64,000 nt of DNA from Nemopilema nomurai (lineage: Eukaryota > Cnidaria > Scyphozoa > Rhizostomeae > Rhizostomatidae), in assembly GCA_003864495.1 (NCBI GenBank), contig ML133498.1:2337839-2401838 (forward strand), in the 5' to 3' direction. Positions 11,491-23,500 of the stretch are shown here, one piece after another. Below the pieces are notes generated by a model. That model was not told where the DNA came from and ran no database searches. It saw nothing but the letters and a program-made list of their open reading frames with translations. Made by a program: the position numbers and the translations under genes. The stretch's first letter is position 1. Each line of letters opens with the position of its first letter.

Positions 11491-14400
11491 CTGTATGTAG
11501 GTAAAACAGGCATCAGGAGGTTCGGAATATGGATTGGAAGGAATCGCTGTTGTAGGCTACTGCTAGTAATTGTTGAATTTTATACTATAGCTAGGAGCCC
11601 CAACCTTAGGAACAGATAGAGAATCCATACCTCTAAGGTTAAACCAATTGGGCTCTAGAAGCCGTCATTGAAGGAAAATTCTGTGAGGTGATTGCCACTA
11701 TTACCAACAATTAATGACTACAATTCAGATGGATTGAGTTGAATGAAGCCATTCGTTGAATTTATTGGTGTTATGCTGTAATAATCTTTGAAGTTAATAA
11801 GCATTTACAGCAGAAACTGTGACCGTATTGTTATCTGCAAAGTTATATGAAGCCAGCTTCCGGACTTGAATCATTTTAACATCATTCAATGATTTTAGGA
11901 GGGTTTCTTATGTATGTATATATGTGGGTATGTAGATCGTTTAAAGGTGAGAAGATTCCATGTTTGGGGAACTACTTTATTACACGAAAATAGAGGTGCG
12001 ATCAAAGTAAAGAATTGAAAACTACGGGAAATTAATTTCAGGAATATTTTCAAAGAAACTGAACAAATTGATAACTATTGATGGAATTCCTAACAGTTGA
12101 TGTCAGTATATGCGCGCAGACTCTGTTTACAAATTGAAAAGGGGAGAAAAAGTTACTTCTCAACAAGGTCTGCGCGGAGGAACCCTAGTTTTATACTACG
12201 GGTCTCCATTCCCCGTAGTTTCTTCATCAGATTTGCAAGAATCTAAAGAACCAACTTTCTAAAAAGTGTCTAAAACCATCAGTAGGATCATACCAACCAA
12301 TATGATTGGATCGTGGATCTTTAAAAGGAAAATCATATAATTAATATTGAATTATGAAGCATAAATATTAACATATCTTCAGATAAATATTAACATACGC
12401 CGGGGGCACTGTACCATCCAGCCCTCAGTCTTGTGTGTGTCGGCACAATGAATTTTTCGTAGGCGAATGATGAAATTTTGCACTGTTTTGCTTTGTTTTA
12501 CTTTCGGCGCATTTTCAATAAAACGCGTGAAAGATTAGAGCATGCAAGATTGCCATACAGAAAATAAATGTTTTAATACTAAGAAAATTCACTGCATTAC
12601 ATTTGTTGGTGTTTTTAAGTAAGAGATTTTTAAGATTTGACAAAAACAAACGCGTGATGGTAAATTGAGAGTTGAGCCACGCCCTTATCCAAACCACGCT
12701 CAACAAGCACACCATATTGTCGGTGAATCTCAACCTTGTAATATTTTGTTGTATAGCCCCTTCTCGCGTATGAAACAGGTGGGACACAGGAGACGGAAAG
12801 GGGAAAAGTGTCTGCCACTTTTAGGTATTTTGAGTGTCCCCAAAGGCATCTCGTTTCCGCCTACTGTTATATTAAAACGAACTCGTCAAAGAAGGGAACT
12901 GGTCGCTTCTGTGTAGGCATTGCAGTTTCAGTTGTTTGTTGGTTCATTTGTACTTAAAATTTTCTGTCTCACCCTTTCACAACCACCCACACCTGCAACA
13001 TCACTCTCTGAAACTTTAGAAAGCGCACTTTTACGTATCTCCCCCAAACTTCAGACAATCGTCCCTACGTCCTTGTAAGGAGAATTTCACTCCATGCTTC
13101 CTTCTGCGTACTGTTCCGATAAATATCTATGGAACGATCGAGGGTTCATCAACTGCCTTTAAAAGCGGTTGCGAAAGGTTATCAACTGACTTTAATGTGG
13201 GGAATCACCTTTGATTTCATCCACTACGCCATATTATCAAGGCTACCGACTTCTTCCTACCTCCGCGTCCGGGTCATTCCTTATAGTATAGCCCGGTATT
13301 AGGAAGTTTGATCCGGATCCGGACACTAAAGAAAGAGCGAATCATTGGCACTCGATTGATCCTTAGATCAACTTAAATGTACACCGAAAACTGTAGACAT
13401 TGCAATCAAGAATGCCAGAAATCGGTAAGGAACTTGATGACAATGTAGAAATAGAGAGAGAGAGTGGCAAATTAACGTAGGAGAATCGCGCAGAAGATTT
13501 CGGCAAGCATAAAAAATGGCCCGGCTGAAAAAAAGCAACTTGAGCCGCTTAAGAATCTCAAGAAACCTACTCAAATATCAAGCGTAAAGTGAGACTCTAG
13601 AAACCCCCCGATAGATGGAAAACGACTGTAGCAAAAACCCATTGTCTAAAACCAGCCGTGCCGGGTGTTCTCATGCTCATTAACCTAGGATTGAGTCGGA
13701 CTAAAACTGTTTTAAGGCCTTCGGGGTTACGCAGGGTGCAGCGTCTGCAGATACGATGCATCAGATGAAGAAAACGGAGGTAACTCTGCATCACAAATGA
13801 GCAAGTCAGACTACGGGCAAAAGGTATTGCAACAAAATGCATTCTGTCCGTCCAGCCCTACTTTAGTAAGGGACCAGTACTTTAGTAAGTGTTCGCTTAA
13901 TCGTTTTTATGCTTTGAAAGAAGGGGGTTGTAACTTCAGCCTTGAAGCAAAACAGTCGCTATCAAGTATTGCGATACCACTTTAATCCATATCAAAGAGT
14001 CTCACCGCGAAATGTTTCTGGAATACTTCCAGGTGAACCGCAAGATTCAGGCTCACTTGTCTCGCGTGCGCCAAGTGGCTCACTTGTCTCAATCGGTTTT
14101 GGCTGTGACTGCACGTACAAGACTGGCGGTGAATATAGTAAAATTGCTACTGAGCGTCGAGGTAAAAACACTCTCTTATACATTGTGTTTACAGTGTTCA
14201 AAAGTTAAAAGCTATTGGGTAATAAGTTAAAAGTCAGGTGAACATATCGGATAAAGTTCCCAGTTGAATGCAAAAACTCAAGGCTTTGTCTAGGGAGAAG
14301 TCTAAAACGATTGCGAAAACCACAGTTTTATGTTTTAGATAAACCGAACATAAATAAACCTAAACAAATAGTAAAAATCATTATATCAGAGCAAAAGTTT

Positions 14401-16666
14401 CTCACGTCTGATACATTGAAAATTGCCTGCAAAGTCTGTTTTTCATTTTACGAAAAAGTGGAGAAAGCTTTGTTGAGCAACTTTCATAGATGCAGTGGTA
14501 CTCGCAATGTCGATAATCGGTACAACTTTGTCACAAAAAGATAAAGAATTATACGCGGCCACATACCTTGGTTGAAAACAGTCTCTTTTTGACCCTGCCT
14601 AAAGCCAGCACAGCCGTGCAGAGTGGTGCTTTAGAGCGAGCAGTGGACCTTATATCCCAGACACGTCTATTTCTGGGATTGGCTTAAACCAGACTTTTGT
14701 TTTACGAAGCAGGGGGGTCGGCACTCTATCAGACATATTTAGTTATTCTTCGTCTAAATCTTAACCTAGCAACTGTTGCGAACAGTAGGAGTAACAGTGT
14801 TTGAAAATAAGCCTCGGCCTTGAGGAGTGACTATAACGAAAACGAACTGTCGCTGTAAAAATGAGGGCTAGGATCAGGAATAAACGAAAGCACGTTGATA
14901 TTTTTTCATCACAAAAAGCGCGAAAAGAGGACTAAACGTTGCTGGCTGTTTCAAAATTAACAAAAACATTCTTAGACTTAAGTGCATTTAAAAATATAAG
15001 AAATCTAACTCACGCTTCTACGCCCACTTCACAGCAAAAGATGTCTGCTTCAAATTTTAGGATTTGATCGAAAGTCGCGTGTTGGCAGTTTAAATGAGAG
15101 TGCTCGCATATCCTTGGTGAAGAGCCACCGTCATTAGCTTGGGATTCATAAAAATTGCCAGCATGGGCGAAGCTGGCGAAAACTTTCCCTTGAGGGGTGA
15201 TGTCAATGCCTTGTCTAGAGCCCTGGGGATGAGGAGGTGCGCTAGGGGGATATTAGAAAAATGGCGATCGTGAGTCATGCTTGCAAAAGTTGCGCCTTTC
15301 TTGCAAACCAATTTGTTCGCTCTTGTTTCAAAGAAATGGAAGCATCATACAGGAACACGCGACACACCAGCCATAATGACGTCATCCGAACGTGGAGAGC
15401 TGCAGACGTGTAGGCAGGAAAGAAAGTCACTGAAACGAGGTCAATTCGTGAGCGAGAGGCTCAATGCTTTACTTAAAGGGCATTTGTTTAAGGTGCTCAA
15501 ACTAATTTCAAATTATGTATGGGCCACGATTAGAAGGGTAGCTACCTAGTAAGTCATTGCTGGTTCGAGATAGGAGAAGTCCTAGATCAACGCAATGTGT
15601 CGTCTCAATACTTGGGGGCACCCTTTTTTGCCCCGTGAGGAAGACTTTAGGCTTAGTGTAAAAGGCTACGAAGCTGATTCTGGAACAGGGGCTCTTTATA
15701 AAGGAGGTGTTTTACTTTGGTGAAGTCAGAAAAGCACAGTCAGAAATTTTCAGTTAGGGGCCAGTAGCTTGCCCCCAGGGGCAGTTACTGGCACATGACT
15801 GCTAGGAAGGGGCGGGCATAGGGTGCAGTGTCCGTAACCGCCTTCCCCTTAGTATGAGGTCCATCTTTTATCCGGACAACATTTTCTTCTATTTGATTAA
15901 TGTACAGCGAAGAGTGAAACATCGTTAGGTGCCCATCTCTAGTCCACCCTAGGAGATGAAAACATTGCTGGTGTGTTGATAAAACCAATGCCAAGAATGG
16001 AGGTAGAATATTGCTAGGGTGGCGATGCTTTAAATACCACCTGACAGTCGGACAACGTTTTTTTCATTTCCAGTACCAATGCTTTGACCGAGTCGAACCT
16101 TGGAAGTGCATTTGCTCAATTTAGGTGGGATCCCATCATTTATTGAAAGCATATTTCTGCAGTTATTCCACTGACTTATAACATCACCGCGAAATTCACT
16201 TTGTTTTTAGAAAAGGACCAGATTTGAATGAACTTGTTAAAAGATTTGTCTTAAAAACGGCTAAATGGTTACAAGACTGGTCTGAAGTCGGTAAAATTCT
16301 GAACCCTTTTTAGAAACTTTAGAAACTTTGGCAGATATAAAGTTAAGGTTATGATGACTGTAAAATGCAACACATTATGATGTTCCACAAGACTCAATCC
16401 CAGCACTGTTGCTCATAAATGTGTATACTGCTTAGCTAAAGGCAACTAAACTCAAAGAGTTAATTGATATGATGAGATCATTTCTTTATGAGAAGCGCTT
16501 CTTCGTAGCTTTTCGCGCTTAGCTCCATATGCAACTGTCACGTGCTTTGGAACGACGCCCAGCGCCTTCCAATCAAATCGCAAAGAAGCGCAGAAGGTGC
16601 CAGGAACGACGGCTAAACGATGCATTGTCGTACGTCACAATCTGCGATGCCTCCCATCGAACAGTC

Positions 16667-16722
16667 GACTGGGACTAGGAGACTGGGACCAGGAGATTGG
16701 GACCAGGAGACTGGGACTAGGT
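16667..16722. repeat. 14-bp minisatellite, four units
   Basis: Four consecutive 14-bp units of the form GACTGGGACYAGGA (16667, 16681, 16695, 16709), differing at only one or two positions. Confidence 0.85.
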
Positions 16723-19700
16723 TCGGACCCTTCGTGACTGTTTCGGTGCTTCCGTGACAAGGTCAACTTGATCACGCAACGACGCGATGAATTTAACGAG
16801 GAATATGATGTTCACAGACTATTGACCCCCGTCGTTTCTGCTCATCTTCATTGACATTTGGGAAGGGTTTTATCGAGTTAATTAACCGATTCACATCACG
16901 TAAGGTTTCATTTGGTTAGCGGCGAAGGAGAAAATTCACAAAAACACGAATGTTTTGCGCACTGTTTTTATGGCATGCGGTGGAATTCATCTACACCACC
17001 CGAAAGCTCTATCTACAGTTGTGGGGGTGTGTCCTCCACGGATTGACTGAGCTCATCTCGGCCAAGAATTTAGTCACCTGCCCCAGACAAAACTTCAAAT
17101 GCAAAGAAATGTTGCCCGTTACGAATAGTGCGAATCTTTTAGAAAGATAAGAATCTGATAAAAGGCCTGTTACGGAGGCCGATTGAGGAAATGTTTCCAA
17201 TTTTCCTCCATTAATGTTTCCAATTTTTCTTCAAAACAGTTAGGGATGACAGGATTGTTGGGTCTTCCCGGCCTTTTCACTGCAAAATACCCTTCACGAG
17301 GTGCCTAGCATAAATAATACAAAAACTCTATTACTGTTTAAGGCACTATACTCAATACGGCATAGGAGGAATTCCGTTCCTAATAGGCTGATTTTGTCTG
17401 AGCATTTTTATCCCAAACTGATATCGCGACCAGGGTGAAAGCATTGCGTGATCGTGTGGTATTAGGTAGTCACGCGACACCAAAGTTTACACAAACATCC
17501 ACGGTGAAAGAATATTGGTGCTAGAAAAAGCTGATAAGTCCGAACACAAAATAGTCAGTTTGCCAAAATGGAATGTTGAATATGTAGCTTACCATCCATT
17601 GAAAACATCGCCTGTACTTGATTGTCTAAACTTCAGGTTCACATTATGCTTCAAATTCAGCACAACTCTCTCTCTCTTTGACTTGGCGAGTACGCTGCAC
17701 TAAACACAAGTTCCTTTTGAAGGACTAGAGCAACGGTGGGCATGAGGTAATAGCTCAACAGGATTTTGGACACTTTCAGATAGGGCGTACCCGACCCCCA
17801 CCAAAGTTGGGTACTGAGCCCCACTGCCCCTATTAAAGGCCTCATGCTTGCTAACGCCATGTGCCGCAAAACGTCTTTACATGGGTTGTAAAACTCTCTA
17901 CGCTTCCATAATCGTTTTATTTCTATACACTGAGGCAGAAGATTCGAAAACAGGCACACATATTATCTTTATAAACAGTAACACATCGCACTTAAATCTT
18001 TAGGGATGAATCTAAATAGTTCAAGCTCAAATCCACGTCACATTGCGCTAACGTTTGTAAAAGTGTCGCGGGAAAGAAAACAAAAGTATTCTGGAAATGA
18101 TTTCGTGATTTCTGTAGACACCATTGTTCTGGCAATAAAGCTTGGGTCAAATGTATAAAGACCACGCATTGAATGGCACACGGTCCACAAAGATTTGGGA
18201 CAAAGCCTACACTGCTACTGTTAAAACCTTCTGTTTTCAATGGTTGCTAAATCCCCTTTTCAGACAATAAAGCCCCTGACAGCAGACAAAGCTTCGATTA
18301 AAATTGGAATTATCAATCAGTGTATTTGGTTGCCATTGAAATTAGCGTTGAGCCACTTGCAAGTGTCACGTTTCTGTCCAAATACCATTCTGTATCCCAG
18401 TATCTGAATATTGCTGAGAAACAGAAGTGCCCGAACACAGCTTTTGGCTGTGGAATGCTCATAAAAATCGAGGATGAGGCAGGCATCTGCTCTTTGCTGC
18501 GTTTCGCAACGACGAAAACAGATTCCTGCCAAAATATAGCTTTGATTTGTAATTGGCAACAAGAGCATTTCACAAATTAACTGCATGGTACCATGTCAGT
18601 TTCATCCCGAAGTGATTCGTCTTAGGAATAAACAGATTTAGCAATCCAAGCGATGGCCAGGCCCAAAACAAACAAGAACATTTGCTGCCTTCAAGATGAT
18701 GGAGAATTTCGCGGTTTCCCATGTTGGCCCTGTGCTTATTGAAGTTGTTGCTGTTGAACTCAGTGAGCAATCACTGGCAAATCACGAGACCACGTCGGTA
18801 GCTCTAGTTACAGGACAACGAGTACTGCAGGGTACGACTAGGTTACCTTCAGAAAACTCTTACTGACAAGATCCTTACTCCATCACTGCATTATTTTTAG
18901 TCCAAAAAATGTCTCGCTCCAAAAGCCATGATGGATTTTTGACAAAATAGGAGAGAAACAATTCCCTCCGACTCAAAACAAAGTGGGAATATTGCATTGC
19001 TCCTAGTAAACGGCAGACAAGGTTGAAGGGCATTGGACGAGAGAAGCGCCTTGTTTCCGAACAGGCAGCACGGTGGCCCCCTCCAAGAGGTGCCAAAAGG
19101 GCCTTACTTTGAAGACAACCACTGACAGTGGCACGAGTACAATGATGAATTGGAATGTCTGAAAGGAAACCCGAGGAAGGCTGTTCCATGGTGTTCTGCA
19201 TCACTTGGTCATGCGTAGCTTGACTCTATGAAGGAGCATTAGCTAGCAGTCGGCAGAGGTGTGCAGAAGATGCCACACACCTCGTTCATTAAAGAAAATA
19301 AGCGCAAGTAGTTGCATTAAGCTAAATCTAATCTTGCACCGGGCCGAGGCGTGGAGAAGGGGGAGACAATAGGGAGCGGCTGTTGTGATAGCGTGTAGAG
19401 ATTACTGTATTATGTTAAAATACAGTCCGATATCACTAAGCGCAGGCAACGAAGAGGCTTAAAATAAAATATCAAGGAGAAATATGGTCAAAATGGTGCA
19501 TTGATTGTTCGCATATCGATTCGTCAGAGATCTTTCGCGCCTTGAGGAAAAAACTGGGAAATTTCAAATGAAACTTTCGTGAATTAACAACCCTTGCATT
19601 CTAATGGCACAGTTTTCTATGGTTGTCTGTGTCCACATATACACGTGCAGACACATGTGATCAGTATGGTACCAGAGTACCGCACATTAATGGTTAATGG

Positions 19701-20540
19701 AGTATGAACTTTGAACTTAGAGCATGAGTCTAGCTTCGTTTTATTAGTTCATTGCTTCGAATCGATTTGTTAACGCACGATTGCTGATTGCCCTGTTGGT
19801 TGTTAAATAAGGCTTATTTGCTGATTCTGATTCTTATGAACCAACCTTTGAACATTCCGATAAGCTGGATAGAAGAACAATTGGGTGGAGCAAAATTCTA
19901 CCAGCGATGGCAAATAAGAGCTTTTTGATTCACTCGGCCAAAATCCTTACGGACAATAAAAACATGAGGGAAATGGAACACTAGATAACATTAAACGCAC
20001 TTGTAGGCATAGGCTTGTGCACATGTAGAACTTTTTTCGTTCAAACAAGCGGCTTAATCTGTTGTGCTGTCTTGTTCTGTTTTCGGATGCAAAATAGCTG
20101 CTTATCAAGGACAGCTATTAGCATCCTAGCAATTGAAGACAAAGCAAATAAAACGTTATAGAAAACAAAGCACAATTAGTTTTAAAGCTCTTTCAGATGC
20201 AATGCGCCAGAAAAAGCACGATAATAGATGAGAACTCTTCTAATACATTGAATAAGAAATGCGTGCAAGGTCTACTGGAATTCTTTCATTACGTAGCAAA
20301 ATTTGAATTTTATATATACCCGGTTTACAAAATGTGCGAAATATGAAGTATAAACCTTTTGCCAAAATGTGCAGAGAAGTTCTTGCTCAAGATCATTTTT
20401 GCTTAAGCCATGAGCCTACCAGAAGAATGAAAGCAAATTAACGGACTTGCTAAGAAAACGTCACAATATGGAAGTGAAGAGGGTTTTACTAAAACCCAAA
20501 CATAAAATCATGCAAGTAGCACGAAAATAACATTTTACAA

Positions 20541-23500
20541 TCAAGATTCTGCTTGATTGCTTATACTGAACCCAATATCAGCCCAAACAGTGTAATTACC
20601 AAGAATTCCGCTTTCACAGAACTCGTTTCTTGATTTGAACAAGGCTTCATGAAGATAGGATTTTTGATCTGATATTTGGAGAGCGTTTACAGCCTGAATG
20701 AACTTACGTGGAAGTTGGAACTTGGTGAAATCCTCCGGCTGAACCAGGCAGTCAATTGCGCTTCGCTGTAATGTCTTTGATGCGTCGGAAACGAGATGCC
20801 TGAAAGGAATTACAGTCGCGTTATAAACACAAGAGTGCAGAAGCGGATAAAAGCTTGGGTGCTAAAAACGGCAGAAAGGGCCTGCAGTGACCAGTGACTG
20901 ATAACAAAGCTGGGAAGGTTTTGGCTGTCCTGTCTCTTTATTCATATCAAGTGAACTGTTTCATCGTACAAAACGGACATTACACATGCGAAAATCATGT
21001 TTCGATGATTCTTAATAACTTGAAATTCAAAAAGGGTTACTGGCAGCAAATATTGGGTGCATTGGAAGAGTGTCAGAATGATTTCTTTTTTGATCGAGTT
21101 CTCAGAATGTTAATAATTCAATTGGAAAGGATCGTCTTAGCACAAATGTTTCATTTCCCAAAATGGAAATTCTTCTTTTCACTTGAAAACTTCTAAAAGA
21201 AGTGACACCGATTGACGTAGAGGCTATAGCAATATTTAGAAGGAGGCGTGTTAAGCATTGTATCAAACTGCACACGCAAGAATCTTCCTACACACACGCA
21301 TCACACCTTATGATTGGAATCACACCTTATGATTGGAATGGCTCTTATGATTGGAATCACACCTTATGATTGGAATCACACCTTATGATTGGAATCACAC
21401 CTTATGATTGGAATCACACCTTATGATTGGAATCACACCTTATGATTGGAATGGCTCTTATGATTGGAATCACACCTTATGATTGGAATGGCTCTTATGA
21501 TTGGAATCACACCTTATGATTGGAATCACACCTTATGATTGGAATCACACCTTATGATTGGAATTGGAATGGAATGGCATGACAATGGCAAAAACATAAA
21601 TATGATTAATCGAGGTTGAGGCTTTTGTGATACAAGAGATGAAAAACACAGCGAAGCTTCAAGAGCAAATGCATATTGAATGTTTCTAAATACAGCGAAA
21701 GCGACCTACTTGCTTAATTCAATTTTGCTCTGCCAGATTTCAAAAACTGCAAAACATTTTGATTCAGCACTCATTCTCACAGAAAGCCTGCAAAAAACTT
21801 ATTTTATTTTTCGAGCAAATAAGGTCCTGATACAAATATTGTCAGAAAGATTAAAAGTCTGCATATCACAACAAAGTGGACCTATGAGACAATAACACAA
21901 AACACAAACGAATTGAGCAAACAAACAGACTTGTCAGAGAAGAACTGTTAAAAGATGTTGATAATACCCTAGCAGATGAATACCCTTACAAAGAGGGTGC
22001 ATTTTCTCCCATGGAGGCCGGCTACCAACAACATTCGCATTTTTCATCACAAGAAACAGAGTGCTGGCTGATGACGATTGAGTAACGAACCAAGGCGCCA
22101 TTCGATACAACTAGCACCGATTAACCACTTCAAATTTTCTGAACAACAGTCAACAAAGAGAAACAATTGAAACTTGGTGCTTTGCCTTATGAAAAAAGTA
22201 GAGTGAAGAAAATTGCGCCTTAACGTACAGTGGCAACAAAAATTAAAAAAGGCTTCAGCAAATTTAGGATATTACATATTGATTGGCTAACTAAAAGCTA
22301 CCATGAAGGTTACCAAAGGAATTAATCTCCCTCACAACAATATTTTCATTGGTTAAAAGTAGAGATTGAAAATGCAAACTTTAAAATTCCAAAACGGTAA
22401 TTCATCTTCAAAATGAATATATAAATGATAAAAAAAGGTAACAAAGATGGAACAAATGATTTGTAGCCAAGTACGACCTTACCCTAAGCAGCTTACATTC
22501 TTCTTAGTTCCAGAGACATACTCTCTCAAGATACTCTTGAATTCCTCGGATTTTGACCCATCAACTTCAAACTTGTGACAAACAAGCTCCAACTAAAACA
22601 AAAACCCATAGAAAATTAGATGCAGAAATAAACGAAAATGGGAACATCAGCCAGACCAGGAAGGTGCCACTCGCTTTGGAAACAAAAGAAACTCGTTGAA
22701 AACCAGAGCAGCCAATCTTCTTTAAAGTTCGAATCGATTGGTAGGCCCTATTCCTTTTACAGCCTGATAAATCGTCTATGCAAAGTATCTGCGAAATAGT
22801 CCATTTTTTAGTTAAAATTCCTAAAAAGGATTATATTCAAAAAAAATATGGAGGGAATTTTTTGATGCGTGGAAGGAAACATTACCAAGATTTGCACTCA
22901 CCAAGTCATTCTTCTCGGCAATTTCTTCTTCCACAACATTCAAGGACACCTTCAGAATATGGTATCATTTTAAGATTTAATAGAAATCAAAAGGAAGAAC
23001 ACCCTTTGGCAAGAAAGAACACTTACCAACAATTTTCTTACACATCGAAGAAAGGCTCAAATCAAGATCAAATTACTACTAGATATAAATGCTTCATAAC
23101 GAAAGTTCTTTATTACTTCCTAACTTAAGTCCAATATAAAAACTTTGCACAAAAGTGGAACAGTTTAGCTTAAACATTTCTAAAACAGCCAAGGAGTGAA
23201 AAATTCCCCCGATGCACCGAAATATTTCACGACTTTAATAAGCACATCATAAATGTTTGCAATAGTACCAAGCATCCCTACCGTGTCTTCAAACTTCCCA
23301 AGCAACTCGAGCTTATTAATTAACTCCGACAGGCGATTTACTTCATTTTCTAACACTAGGCCGGAAGTTCCTGAGAAAAGAAAAGCAGCATTGTAAATTG
23401 TCACAAAAATCAACGCACACTGTAAACATGTATATTTGAGAAATTATATTAATACAGCATGAAAACATTTCTTTTGTACGTCAAACTTGCAAATTCCAAT

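Larger units (their letters stand above)
7409..20540. other. Gene-poor region, repeats only
   Basis: About 13 kb with no coding region I can support on either strand. The longest open frames (for example 8290-8655 minus, 10067-10402 minus, 18313-18586 on both strands, 18875-19204 minus) match no family I recognise and lack consistent exon structure. It contains a CTCGAC-rich palindromic cluster (8703-9225), G/C-tract relics near 11217-11490, an 8-bp hairpin at 12195-12219 and a 14-bp minisatellite at 16667-16722, described separately. Confidence 0.5.

Noticed and set aside
18313..18586. Open frames of 86-89 codons on both strands over the same interval
   Set aside because: None resembles a known domain; overlapping open frames of this length are expected by chance in 64 kb.
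18875..19204. Minus-strand frame of 109 codons
   Set aside because: No recognisable family and no supporting splice structure.
20541..20707. Open read-through after PQLPR in the last recognised NECAB exon taken as a certain C terminus
   Set aside because: It stays open for over 50 codons to a TGA, but a consensus donor (GTAAGT) lies at 20707-20702 and the sequence does not match the vertebrate C terminus, so both endings are left open.
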